Assembly: GCA_020633465.1 (NCBI GenBank)
Contig: JACKDN010000024.1
Location: forward strand, 3,501-67,500
Reading direction: 5' to 3'
DNA from: Myxococcales bacterium
GTDB taxonomy: Bacteria; Myxococcota_A; Bradymonadia; UBA7976; UBA1532
Length of the DNA: 64,000 nt
Shown: positions 42,441 to 51,626 of the stretch, piece after piece
Position numbering within the stretch: the first letter of the stretch is position 1
Layout: every line of letters starts with the position of its first letter
Notes under the pieces: model-generated
The model's input: the letters and a program-made list of their open reading frames with translations, nothing else
Told to the model about the DNA's origin: nothing
The model's database searches: none
Made by a program: the position numbers and the translations under genes

Positions 42441-44827
42441 GCGGCCGCCGCCCCGACGACGCCGACCTCGAGCTGGTCGAGCGCACCGGCGCCCACGCGC
42501 CCGCCGACGAGGGCGGGGCCTTCGACACGCGCGGCGAGGTCGTCATCGACGGGGCCCCCGACGATCCCGAGGACGCCTCGGCCATCCTCGATCCCATCGA
42601 GCTGGCGCTGCTGCAGGATCCCGGCGAGCTGCCCGACGAGGCCCCCAACGACCGCACGGTGGCCCACGATCCCGAGCTCTTCGCCGCGGTGCCCGATCCC
42701 GAGGATCTGCCCGAGCCCCAGGCGATGTTGATCGATCCGGCCCACCTCGCGCTCAGCCAGGCGCCGACCGGCTTCATGCCGGCCCGCAAGGTGGTGCTGC
42801 CCCCGCCCGACGCGCGGCCGGGCCCCCCGGCGGGCGCCGAGGACGATCCCGTCTTCGAGGTGGGCGATCTCACCGGCCTCGAAGAGCTGCCCGACGTCGA
42901 CGACATCCCCGATCCCGAGGCGCGCCCTCGCGCCGCGGCGCGCCCCGTCGCGCCCGTCGCCCCCGCGCAGCCGGTGAAGCGGGCCCCGGCCCAGCCGGCG
43001 CGCAAGGCCGCGCCCGCGGGCGGCCCCCGCAAGAAGCGCAAGAAGGCGCCCCCGGCCGCCCAGCCGGCCAAGCGGCGCCACCGGCCCGTCCCCGCGCCGG
43101 CCCCGCGCCCCGCCCCCGCCGACGACGAGCCGTCGATCATCGTCCAGCGCGCGGCCCCGCGCGGCGACGATCCCATCGGCACCAACGTGCTGACCTCGGT
43201 CTTCGAGCCCCAGCCCGAGGTGCGGGCGCACCTGCCTCGCGCCCGGCTGGTCGCGCGCGGCGGCGATCACGAAGGCAAGGCCTGGTACCTCAACCGCAAC
43301 CGCACCACCATCGGCCGCGGCACCGACAACGACATCGTCCTGCTCGACATCGCCGTCAGCCGCCACCACCTGCGCATCGATCGCCACGCCGATGGCTTCC
43401 GCCTGCTCGATCTGCAGAGCGGCAACGGCACCTACATCAACGGCCGCCGCGTGCTCGACACCGAGCTGTACGACGGCGACGCGATCGAGGTGGGCAACCT
43501 GGTGCTGGGGTTCAGCACCGTCGGCGCGCCGCGCCAGCGACCCACGGGCCTGCGCGAGGCGGTCACCGATCCCAGCATCGCCGCGCCCCGCAGCCCCACG
43601 CCCACGCGGCGCTTCCCGGTGATGTGGATCGCGCTGTCGGCCCTGACGGCGTTCGTCACCGTCGTCGTGACGATGACCATCATCCGCTCGGTCCGCGCGC
43701 CCGCGCCCACGGCGGCGGATCCGGCGCAGGCCGCCCCCTGGGTGGCCCGCGCCGACACGGCCATCGCGCAGAAGGCGTGGGATCAGGCCCGCCAGGATCT
43801 CGAGGTGGCGCAGAAGCTGGCCCCCGACGCGCCGGCCATCGCCGAGCGGCTCGGCGTCGTCGAGCGCGAGGCCGCGCACGCCGCGACGCTGCAGGCGGCG
43901 CGCGCGTTGGTCGAGCGGGGCGAGCCGGTGGCCGCGGTGGACGCCCGCCTCGACGCCATCCCCGCCGACAGCGTCTACGCCGCCGACGCCCGCGCCCTGC
44001 GCGACGCCGCGCGCGCCGCCGCGGTCGACCGCCTGGTCGAGAAGGCCGAGGCCGCGCGGGCCCGCGGCCACCTCGCCGCGGCCCGCCGCCTCGCCGAGCA
44101 GGTGCTGGCCGACGACGCCGGCCACGCCGGGGCGCGCCGCGTGCTGGCCGCGGTGGACGCCGCCGAGAGCGGCGAGCCCGACGCGGCCGCCCCCGAGCCG
44201 GACCGGCCGGCCAAGGAGCCCGAGCCCGAGCGCCGCGCCGTCGACGCCGACGAGCTCGCCCGCCGGGATCTGGCCGAGGGCACGCGGCAGTACCGGCGCG
44301 AGCGCATCGACGCCGCCGTGCAGGCCTTCGAGCGGGCGGCGAAGCGGGGCGCGGGCAAGGGCCTCACCCGCCAGGCCGAGGAGCGGGCGCGCTGGGCCCG
44401 CGACTTCGCCCGCGCCTGGCGCGACGGCAAGGCCGCCGCCGAGGCGCGCCGCGTGGTCGAGGCCATCCGCCGCCTCGAAGAGGCCCGCGGGCTCGACCGC
44501 CGCCTCGGGGGGCACCACGCGGCGGCCATCCAGAAGGTGCTCGTCGAGCCCTGGTACCTCGACGCCGCGCGCGCCTTCTACGAGAAGCGCTACACCGACG
44601 CCGCGCGCCGCACCGCCCAGGTGCTGCGCGCCGCACCCGATCACAGCCTCGCCGGCAAGCTGCGGCAGCGCATCGAGCGGCAGGCCGACGACCTCTACGC
44701 CGAGGCGCGCCGCCTGCGCGCCAGCGATCCGGCGCGCGCCCGGCGGCTGCTGGCCGACGTCGTCAAGATGGCGGGGAAGGGATCGAGCCTCGCGCGGGAC
44801 GCCGAGGCGCTGTCCCGCGACCTGTGA
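42437..44827 (+). CDS. FHA-domain membrane protein with C-terminal TPR-like region
   Basis: A 796-residue protein started by GTG within the stop of the upstream gene. Residues 1-270 are acidic, then a Pro/Ala/Lys linker. An FHA domain spans about 270-350 with the complete phosphopeptide motif: TTIGRGTDNDIVL, SRHHLRI, and LQSGNGTYINGRRV. One membrane helix lies at about 394-418, and the rest (about 425-796) is Ala-rich helical repeats consistent with TPRs on the other side of the membrane. It likely scaffolds a phospho-Thr-dependent assembly together with the upstream J-domain protein. The kinase is not in the window. Confidence 0.82.
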   Translation: MSGRRPDDADLELVERTGAHAPADEGGAFDTRGEVVIDGAPDDPEDASAILDPIELALLQDPGELPDEAPNDRTVAHDPELFAAVPDPEDLPEPQAMLIDPAHLALSQAPTGFMPARKVVLPPPDARPGPPAGAEDDPVFEVGDLTGLEELPDVDDIPDPEARPRAAARPVAPVAPAQPVKRAPAQPARKAAPAGGPRKKRKKAPPAAQPAKRRHRPVPAPAPRPAPADDEPSIIVQRAAPRGDDPIGTNVLTSVFEPQPEVRAHLPRARLVARGGDHEGKAWYLNRNRTTIGRGTDNDIVLLDIAVSRHHLRIDRHADGFRLLDLQSGNGTYINGRRVLDTELYDGDAIEVGNLVLGFSTVGAPRQRPTGLREAVTDPSIAAPRSPTPTRRFPVMWIALSALTAFVTVVVTMTIIRSVRAPAPTAADPAQAAPWVARADTAIAQKAWDQARQDLEVAQKLAPDAPAIAERLGVVEREAAHAATLQAARALVERGEPVAAVDARLDAIPADSVYAADARALRDAARAAAVDRLVEKAEAARARGHLAAARRLAEQVLADDAGHAGARRVLAAVDAAESGEPDAAAPEPDRPAKEPEPERRAVDADELARRDLAEGTRQYRRERIDAAVQAFERAAKRGAGKGLTRQAEERARWARDFARAWRDGKAAAEARRVVEAIRRLEEARGLDRRLGGHHAAAIQKVLVEPWYLDAARAFYEKRYTDAARRTAQVLRAAPDHSLAGKLRQRIERQADDLYAEARRLRASDPARARRLLADVVKMAGKGSSLARDAEALSRDL

Positions 44828-44842
44828 GGCGGCCGGGCGGGG

Positions 44843-45277
44843 TCAGCCCTCGTCGTCGTCGTCTTCCGACGCCGCCGCCTCGGCGGGGTCCGGCCGACCC
44901 TGCAGCAGCCGCTTCACCTTGGCCTGCAGCACCGCGACGTCGAAGGGCTTGTCGAGGTGATCGTCCGCCCCGTACAGCGGCGCCGTCATCTCGTTGATCG
45001 ACTTGCCGATGCCGGTCAGCATCAGCACGGCGATGTCGTCGTAATCCGCCTTGCTGCGGATGTACTTGCACACCTCCCACCCCTTGAACTCGGGCATCCA
45101 GACGTCGAGGACGACCAGATCCGGGTGGTGCTCGACGATGCGCTCGATGGTCTCTTCGCCGTCCTTCGCCTCGATGATGTCGGCGTCGAACGAGGCCAGC
45201 GCGCGCCGCACCATCCGCCGCATCTCGGCGTCGTCGTCGGCCAGCAGGATGGTCTTGCGATCGGCTGCGTCGGTCAC
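44843..45277 (-). CDS. Single-domain response regulator
   Basis: A 144-residue CheY-like receiver with ADDD at the N-terminal acidic pocket, the phospho-acceptor Asp in VVLDVWMPEFKG, Thr in MLTGIGKS and Lys in LDKPFD, so phosphorylation should be possible. A short acidic tail (SEDDDDEG) follows. GTG at 45277 is taken as start because ggggg lies six bases upstream and it puts the first beta strand near the N-terminus; an upstream ATG would add 15 Arg-rich residues. No histidine kinase is nearby. Convergent with the FHA gene, divergent from the S41 protease. Confidence 0.88.
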   Translation of the reverse strand: MTDAADRKTILLADDDAEMRRMVRRALASFDADIIEAKDGEETIERIVEHHPDLVVLDVWMPEFKGWEVCKYIRSKADYDDIAVLMLTGIGKSINEMTAPLYGADDHLDKPFDVAVLQAKVKRLLQGRPDPAEAAASEDDDDEG

Positions 45278-45425
45278 GAAGTACCCCCGTGGTCTGACGC
45301 TCCGGTTTCGCCCGCAGCGCACCGGTTGTCAAGATCGCCCGACGGGTGGCCGACGGATCGGGGCAGGCCGCGGGCCGGGCATGAATCCGGCCACCGCGCG
45401 GTTGACTCCGATTGCGGGCGGCGAT

Positions 45426-45455
45426 TTGGTTGCGCCTCGCCCCTGCCCGTACACT
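45426..45455 (+). promoter_or_regulatory. Sigma-70-like promoter of the S41 protease operon
   Basis: TTGGTT (45426-45431), 18 bases, TACACT (45450-45455); predicted start near 45462, 44 bases before the ATG. The -35 is identical to that at 39022. Confidence 0.4.
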
Positions 45456-45505
45456 TCGAAGGCCCGGCGACCGATGAGGGGGCCCCGGCTCCCACGCGAG
45501 GATCA

Positions 45506-48500
45506 ATGCGCTCGATGAACACGGCCACGAAGGCGTTCCTGGCGCTGGTGTCGTTGGTGGGGGCGTTCTACGTCTCGATCTCCTACCGCTACGGCGACCC
45601 CGGCTGGCAGCTCCAGTTCCACGCCCGCGCCGCCGCCCAGGAAGACGCCCCGCCCGCCGACGACTACGACCTCAAGAGCCTCGCGATCCTCAATCGCGCG
45701 GTCATCCACATCAAAGAGAACTACGTCGATCCCACCCGCCTCGACGAGCGCCGGATGATCGGCGCGGCGATGGAAGAGGTGCAGCGCGCCGTCGCCGAGC
45801 TGCTCGTCGAGGTCGAGCGCGACAGCGAGGGCGTGCCCACCCAGCTGACCGTGCGCGTGGATCAGGCCGAGGCCACCTTCGACCTGCGCGAGGTGGGCAA
45901 CCCCTGGCAGATGTCCTTCAAGTTCAAGGACATCTTCCGCTTCATCCAGGAGAACCTGCGCCACCACACCAAGCTGCGCGACATCGAGTACGCCGCCATC
46001 AACGGCATGCTGTCGACCCTCGACCCCCACAGCGTGCTGCTGCGGCCCGAGGACTACCGCGAGATGAAGCTCAGCACGCGCGGCAAGTTCGGCGGCCTCG
46101 GCATCGTGATCAGCATCCGCGAGGGCCACCTGACGATCATCAACCCGATCGACGACACCCCGGCCTCGCGCGCGGGCCTCAAGGCCGGCGACCACATCGT
46201 GCAGATCGGCTACGACAGCACGGTGAACATGGCGCTCAGCGACGCCGTGAACCTGCTGCGCGGCGAGCCCGACACCACCGTCGACATCTGGGTGCAGCGC
46301 GAGGGCTGGAAGCAGCCGCGCAAGTTCACGCTGAAGCGCGACGACATCAAGGTGAAGAGCGTGGCCTCGCGCTCGCTGGGCAAGGGCGTCGGCCTCGTCC
46401 GCCTGCGCAACTTCCAGAACACCACCTTCGACGAGCTGCAGTCGGCCCTGCGCGACCTGCGCCGCAAGGGCCCCCTGCGCGGCCTCGTCCTCGACCTGCG
46501 CGGCAACCCCGGCGGCCTGCTCGATCAGGCCATCAAGGTGTCCGACCTCTTCATCGAGAGCGGCCCGCTGGTCACCACCGTCGGCTTCGGCGATCGCATG
46601 CGCGAGCCCAAGATGGCCACCCGCGGCGGCACCGAGCCCGACTACCCGCTGGTGGTGCTGACCGACGACTCCTCGGCGTCGGCCAGCGAGATCGTCGCCG
46701 GCGCGCTGAAGAACCACCACCGCGCCCTGCTCATCGGCCAGCAGACCTTCGGCAAGGGCTCGGTGCAGGTCATCTACGACAACAAGGACGACTCGGCGCT
46801 GAAGCTGACCATCGCCCAGTACCTGACGCCGGGCGACATCAGCATCCAGTCGGTGGGCATCGTCCCCGACGTCAACACCTACGCGGCGGTCATCGACGAC
46901 GAGGGCACCGACCTCTTCCGCAGCGAGGCCCTGCGCAGCGGCGAGAAGGATCTGCCCGCCCACCTCGAGCACGAGTCGGCCGCCACCAGCAAGGCCCAGA
47001 AGCCGAAGTTCTCGCTGAAGTACCTGCAGGACGACGAGCTGGCGAAGAAGATCCGCGAGAACCCCAACGATCTCATCGTCGACTTCGAGATCGAGCTCGC
47101 CCGCGACGTCGTGCTGGCCACCCGCAAGGGGCACGTCGAGGGCATGATGCAGGACGCCCTGCCGCTGCTCGAGGCGCGCGCCGCCGAGCAGAACGAGGCC
47201 ATCGCCAAGGCCCTCGCCGATCGCGGCATCGACTGGACGCCGGTGGCGAACGCCGCGGGCACGCCCAGCGCCGAGGTCACCGTGGCCACCGACCACCCGG
47301 GCGACCGCGTGCTGGCCGGCGAGACGCTGAAGACGACGGTCACCGTCCGCAACACCGGCACCGCGCCCTTCGTTCAGCTGCGGGCCCTGTCGAAGTCCGA
47401 GAACGATCACTTCGAGGGCCACGAGTTCCTGTTCGGCAACATCCCGCCCGGCGAGGCGCGCAGCTGGACGGTGCCGATGAAGGTGCCGAAGAGCGCGCTG
47501 ACGCGGCGGGATCCGGTGAAGCTCGAGTTCGCGGCCGCGCGGGGCGCCGTGCCTCCGCCCGCCTCGCTCAAGGTGGGCGTCGAGCAGCTGCCGCGCCCGC
47601 GCTTCGCCCTCAGCTACCGCCTCGACGACGCCGAGCTGGGCAACGGCGACGGCGTCCTGCAGCCGGGCGAGACGGCCGAGCTCGTGGTCGAGGCGCGCAA
47701 CGTGGGCGCCGGCGACGCCCAGAACGTGCTGGGCATCCTGCGCAACGACGACGCCGACGAGTCCCGCGGCATCTTCATCCAGCGGGGCCGCGTGAAGGGC
47801 GACGCCCTGGCGATCGGCGAGCGCCGCGCGCTGCGCTTCAAGTTCAAGGTGAAGGAGCAGGTCGACTCGGCCGACGTGCCCGTCGACGTCGCCGTCACCG
47901 ACAGCGAGATCCGCGAGACCACCAGCGAGCGCGTCGACCTGCGCGTCGTCACCGACGCCGAGCCCCTGCAGACCACGCGCGTGCGGCTGAGCCCCAAGGC
48001 CGGCGGCGAGCGCGTGGCCCTGCGCTCGCTGTACGCCGCCTCCGCGCCCGTCGTCGCGACCGCGAAGGACGCGGTCGCCGACGCGCGCCTCGGCGACTGG
48101 TTCCGCGTGCCCACGCGCGTCGCCGGCGAGAAGGCCTGGGCCTGGGTGGACGCCCGCACCGTCGAGGTCGCCGGCGACGCCGACGGCCGCGGCGCCACCG
48201 AGGCCGACGCCATCGACCCCAGCGGCCCGCCCATCATCGCCCTCAGCGAGCGCAAGCCCCCGCCCGAGACGCACGACGACGCCCTCACGCTCAGCGGCGA
48301 GGTCCTCGGCGAGCGGCTGGTGCAGGACCTGCTGATCTACGTGAACAACCGCAAGGTGTTCTTCAAGGCGAACCGCGAAGGCATCGCCACCCGCGATCCC
48401 TTCCGCTTCTCGGCCCGCGTGCCCCTCGACGAGGGGGTGAACCGCATCACGGTGATCGCGCGCCAGGACGACGAGGCGCAGAGCCGCCACACCCTCATCG

Positions 48501-48517
48501 TGCACCGCGAGAAGTAA
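45506..48517 (+). CDS. S41-family (CtpA/Prc-type) processing protease with long C-terminal beta region
   Basis: A 1,003-residue exported protease. An N-terminal hydrophobic signal/anchor (8-26) is followed by a helical region, a PDZ domain (about 190-275, GGLGIVISI to GDHIVQIGYD), and the S41 catalytic core. Ser392 in SASASE and Lys417 in FGKGSVQ are spaced 25 apart, as in Prc and CtpA. After about residue 590 it carries two CARDB-like beta domains (EVTVATDHPGDRVLAGETL; ELGNGDGVLQPGETAELVV), an SH3-like segment and a final beta domain, making it twice the usual length. It probably degrades or trims envelope proteins. The DUF423 gene follows after nine bases. Confidence 0.9.
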   Translation: MRSMNTATKAFLALVSLVGAFYVSISYRYGDPGWQLQFHARAAAQEDAPPADDYDLKSLAILNRAVIHIKENYVDPTRLDERRMIGAAMEEVQRAVAELLVEVERDSEGVPTQLTVRVDQAEATFDLREVGNPWQMSFKFKDIFRFIQENLRHHTKLRDIEYAAINGMLSTLDPHSVLLRPEDYREMKLSTRGKFGGLGIVISIREGHLTIINPIDDTPASRAGLKAGDHIVQIGYDSTVNMALSDAVNLLRGEPDTTVDIWVQREGWKQPRKFTLKRDDIKVKSVASRSLGKGVGLVRLRNFQNTTFDELQSALRDLRRKGPLRGLVLDLRGNPGGLLDQAIKVSDLFIESGPLVTTVGFGDRMREPKMATRGGTEPDYPLVVLTDDSSASASEIVAGALKNHHRALLIGQQTFGKGSVQVIYDNKDDSALKLTIAQYLTPGDISIQSVGIVPDVNTYAAVIDDEGTDLFRSEALRSGEKDLPAHLEHESAATSKAQKPKFSLKYLQDDELAKKIRENPNDLIVDFEIELARDVVLATRKGHVEGMMQDALPLLEARAAEQNEAIAKALADRGIDWTPVANAAGTPSAEVTVATDHPGDRVLAGETLKTTVTVRNTGTAPFVQLRALSKSENDHFEGHEFLFGNIPPGEARSWTVPMKVPKSALTRRDPVKLEFAAARGAVPPPASLKVGVEQLPRPRFALSYRLDDAELGNGDGVLQPGETAELVVEARNVGAGDAQNVLGILRNDDADESRGIFIQRGRVKGDALAIGERRALRFKFKVKEQVDSADVPVDVAVTDSEIRETTSERVDLRVVTDAEPLQTTRVRLSPKAGGERVALRSLYAASAPVVATAKDAVADARLGDWFRVPTRVAGEKAWAWVDARTVEVAGDADGRGATEADAIDPSGPPIIALSERKPPPETHDDALTLSGEVLGERLVQDLLIYVNNRKVFFKANREGIATRDPFRFSARVPLDEGVNRITVIARQDDEAQSRHTLIVHREK

Positions 48518-48526
48518 GGCGAACGC

Positions 48527-48883
48527 ATGGGCTGGGCCGTCATCGGAGCGGCGGCGATGGCGTTGGCCGTCGCCGCCGGCGCGTTCGGCGCGCACGGGCT
48601 GAAGGCGCGGCTGACCGCCGAGGCCCTCGGCTGGTGGCACACCGGCGCGCAGTATCACATCTACCACGCGCTCGGGCTGTTCGCGGTCGCCTGGCTGGCC
48701 GACCGCGGGGCCGCCGTGGCCCCCGCCGGCTGGCTGATGCTGGTCGGCCTGCTGCTGTTCTCGGGCAGCCTCTACGCGCTGGCGTTGACCGGCCAGCGCT
48801 GGCTCGGCATGGTCACCCCCCTGGGCGGCACCGCGTGGATCGTCGCGTGGATCTGGCTCGCCGTCGCCGCCCATCGACTGTGA
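48527..48883 (+). CDS. DUF423 family small membrane protein
   Basis: A 118-residue protein with four predicted membrane helices. GAFGAHGLKARL near the N-terminus, TGAQYHIYHALGL in the middle, SGSLYALALTG and VTPLGGTAWIVAW toward the end are the conserved positions of the DUF423 (YgdD) family, whose function is unknown. The ATG follows the protease stop by nine bases, and its own stop overlaps the next GTG (GTGA), so it belongs to the protease-M16 operon. Confidence 0.9.
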   Translation: MGWAVIGAAAMALAVAAGAFGAHGLKARLTAEALGWWHTGAQYHIYHALGLFAVAWLADRGAAVAPAGWLMLVGLLLFSGSLYALALTGQRWLGMVTPLGGTAWIVAWIWLAVAAHRL

Positions 48884-50346
48884 GCCCATCGACCGGGAGG
48901 GCGGGCGCCGTCGCGGTGCTCGTCGCCACGCTGGTCGGGTGCGGTGGCCGCCCGCCGCCGCCCCCGCCCGATCCGAGGACGCAGCTGTTGAACACCCTGA
49001 ACGCCCACGGCCCCGCCATCGAGCTCGTCGACGCGCACACCGCCGGCACCCTCGCGGTCGAGAAGTACCGCCTGCCCAACGGCCTCGTGCTGCTCTACCT
49101 GCCCGACCACCAGGCGCCGGTGCTCAGCTACCAGACCTGGTTCCGCGTGGGCAGCCGCCACGAGCGCCCCGGCAAGACCGGCATCGCGCACCTCTTCGAG
49201 CACCTGATGTTCAAGGAGACCAAGAACACCCCCGAGGGTGAGTTCGACCGTCGCCTCGAGCGCATCGGGGGCCGCGTCAACGCCGCCACCTGGCTCGACT
49301 GGACCTACTACTACGAGGACGTGCCCAGCGCGCACCTGTCCGAGGTCGTGCACCTCGAGTCCGATCGCATGCAGCACATGGTGCTCAACAGCGATCAGCT
49401 CGAGGCCGAGCGCGACGTCGTGCTCAACGAGCGCAAGGAGTACGTCGACAACGATCCCAACGGGAAGCTGAGCGAGGTGCTCTGGCGCGCGGCCTTCACC
49501 GAGCACCCCTACGGCCACCCGACCATCGGCTGGGCCGAGGACATCGAGGCCCTGTCCCTCGAGGACTGCCTCGCCTTCTACGGCACCTACTACGCGCCGA
49601 ACAACGCGGTCCTCGTGGTCACCGGCGACGTCGATCGCGACGCGCTCTTGACCACCATCGTCGCCCACTACGGCGCGATGACGTCGCAGCCCATCCCACC
49701 GCACGACGCGGTGGTCGAGCCCCGCCAGACCGAGCCCCGCCGCGTCGAGCAGCGCCTGCCCCTCGGCGCCGAGCGCCTGCTGATGGGCTACCACGCCCCG
49801 GCCGTCACCGATCCGCGCCACGCCGCCTTCGAGGTGCTCAACGAGGTGCTCTTCGAGGGCGACTCGGCCCGCGTCTACCGCGCCCTGGTCACCGACGGCG
49901 AGCTGGCCAGCAGCGTCGGCGCCTTCGTGCCCGGCTTCCGCGACCCCGGCCTGTACGAGGTCAGCGTCGACCTGCGCCCGGGCCACCGCGCCGAGGAGGC
50001 CGAGGACGTGATCCTCGACCACTTCGCGCGCGTCGCCCGCGAGGGCATCAGCGAGGCCGAGCTGACCAAGGCCCGCAACAAGCTCGAGACCACCTTCTAC
50101 CGCACCCTCCAGACCGCCCAGCAGCGCGCCCGCGCCCTCGGCTTCTGGGAGGTCACCGCCGGCGACTACCGCCACCTCTTCACCGCCATCGACCTACTGC
50201 GCGGCGTCACCCGCGCCGAGGTCCAGGCGGCCGCCGCCACCTTCCTCGCGCCCGAGGGCCGCACCGTCGTCCTCGGCCGCCCCGCGCCCGAGGCGAACGA
50301 CGGCGCCGACGAGGCGGAGGCCGACGCCGACGAGGCGGTCGAGTGA
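48880..50346 (+). CDS. M16 metallopeptidase (active subunit), lipoprotein
   Basis: A 488-residue peptidase of the pitrilysin/M16 family with an N-terminal lipobox (LVGC, Cys21). The inverted zinc motif HLFEH sits at residues 104-108, and downstream Glu residues in EAERDVVLNERKEY provide the third ligand. The second M16 half (about 290-470) is present, ending in an acidic tail. Active M16 proteins of this size act with a partner lacking the motif, which is encoded two genes downstream. Starts at GTG overlapping the DUF423 stop and ends overlapping the ATPase start (both GTGA). Substrates are probably periplasmic peptides. Confidence 0.9.
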   Translation: MSPSTGRAGAVAVLVATLVGCGGRPPPPPPDPRTQLLNTLNAHGPAIELVDAHTAGTLAVEKYRLPNGLVLLYLPDHQAPVLSYQTWFRVGSRHERPGKTGIAHLFEHLMFKETKNTPEGEFDRRLERIGGRVNAATWLDWTYYYEDVPSAHLSEVVHLESDRMQHMVLNSDQLEAERDVVLNERKEYVDNDPNGKLSEVLWRAAFTEHPYGHPTIGWAEDIEALSLEDCLAFYGTYYAPNNAVLVVTGDVDRDALLTTIVAHYGAMTSQPIPPHDAVVEPRQTEPRRVEQRLPLGAERLLMGYHAPAVTDPRHAAFEVLNEVLFEGDSARVYRALVTDGELASSVGAFVPGFRDPGLYEVSVDLRPGHRAEEAEDVILDHFARVAREGISEAELTKARNKLETTFYRTLQTAQQRARALGFWEVTAGDYRHLFTAIDLLRGVTRAEVQAAAATFLAPEGRTVVLGRPAPEANDGADEAEADADEAVE

Positions 50347-51626
50347 CCGACCTGACCGCCCTCGCCCGCGCGGTGGCGGCCGGCGCCCCCGCGGCGCCCG
50401 CCTCCATCCTCGGCGTGGCGGGCGACGCCCTGCGCCTCGCGCTGCCCGAGGCCCGGCTCGGCGAGCGCCTCGCCCTCGAGGACGACGCCCTCGTCGAGGT
50501 GGTCGGCTTCGACGGCGCCGAGGCGGTCGCCCTGCCCCTCACCCCGACGGGCCCGCTCCGCGCCGGCGCCGCCCTGCGCCGCGTCGCGACCCGCCCGACG
50601 GTCTTCGCCGGGGACGCCGTCGTGGGCCGCATCCTCGACGCCCTCGGCCGCCCCCTCGACGGCGGCGAGCCGCTGGCGCCCGCCGACTGGCCGACCGTAC
50701 GCCGCGCCCCCGACCCCCTCACCCGCCGCCCGGTCGACCGCCCCTTCGCCTTCGGCGTCCGCGCCCTCGACGGCCTGTGCACGGTCGGCGCCGGCCAGCG
50801 CATCGCCCTCGAGGCCGGCCCCGGCGCGGGCAAGAGCACCCTGCTGGCCCAGATGGCGGCGCAGGCCGACGCCGAGGTCGTCGTGCTCGCCCTCGTCGGC
50901 GAGCGCGGCCGCGAGATCGGCGCCTTCCTGCGCGGCCTGCCCGCCGCCGCCCGGGCCCGCAGCGTGGTCGTCGTCGCCCGCGCCGACGATCCGCCCCTCG
51001 CCTGGCTGCGCGCCGCCCAGACGGCCACGGCCCTCGCCGAGTGGTTCCGCGACGCCGGCCGCGACGTCCTGCTGCTGCTCGACTCGCTCACCCGCGTGGC
51101 CCGCGCCGTGCGCACCGTCGGCGTCGCCGCCGGCGAGCCCACGACGCGCCGCGGCTTCCCCGCCTCGCTGTCGACGGTCATCGCCGGCCTGCTCGAGCGC
51201 GCCGCCAACGGCCCCCACGGCACGCTCACCGCGGTCTACACCGTCCTGGTCGAGGGCGACCGCGCCGACGATCCGGTCGCCGAAGAGGCCCGCGCGCTGC
51301 TCGACGGGCACATCGCCCTCGACGGCGCGCTCGCCGGCGCCGGCCGCTTCCCGGCCATCGACCTGCGCCACAGCGTCAGCCGCTGCATGGACGCCTTGGT
51401 CCCGCCGGCCCACCGCGCCGCCGCCCGCCGCGCGCGCGCCTGGCTGGACGCGCTGGCCCGCAACCACGACCTCATCCAGCTGGGGGCCTACGCCGCCGGC
51501 GCCGATCCCGTGACCGACGAGGCCCTGCGCCGCCGCGACGCCCTCGAGGGCTTCCTGCGCCAGGCGCCCGACGAGGCCACCGACTTCGAGACCACCTCGC
51601 GCCGCCTGCGCGCCCTGGCCGGGTGA
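50343..51626 (+). CDS. FliI/SctN-type (type III secretion) ATPase, orphan
   Basis: A 427-residue F1-beta-like ATPase. It has the N-terminal beta-barrel, the VVGRILDALGRPLDG signature, Walker A GPGAGKST at 159-166, Walker B VLLLLDSLTR with Asp247, the GERGREI catalytic loop, and the AGEPTTRRGFPASL and RFPAIDL segments characteristic of FliI/SctN ATPases. Normally it energises unfolding and loading of type III substrates at the cytoplasmic gate. Here none of the export-apparatus genes is present. Instead it lies, with 4-base overlaps on both sides, between two M16 peptidase genes. ATP synthase subunits are excluded by those segments. Its role is unclear. Confidence 0.85.
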   Translation: MTDLTALARAVAAGAPAAPASILGVAGDALRLALPEARLGERLALEDDALVEVVGFDGAEAVALPLTPTGPLRAGAALRRVATRPTVFAGDAVVGRILDALGRPLDGGEPLAPADWPTVRRAPDPLTRRPVDRPFAFGVRALDGLCTVGAGQRIALEAGPGAGKSTLLAQMAAQADAEVVVLALVGERGREIGAFLRGLPAAARARSVVVVARADDPPLAWLRAAQTATALAEWFRDAGRDVLLLLDSLTRVARAVRTVGVAAGEPTTRRGFPASLSTVIAGLLERAANGPHGTLTAVYTVLVEGDRADDPVAEEARALLDGHIALDGALAGAGRFPAIDLRHSVSRCMDALVPPAHRAAARRARAWLDALARNHDLIQLGAYAAGADPVTDEALRRRDALEGFLRQAPDEATDFETTSRRLRALAG

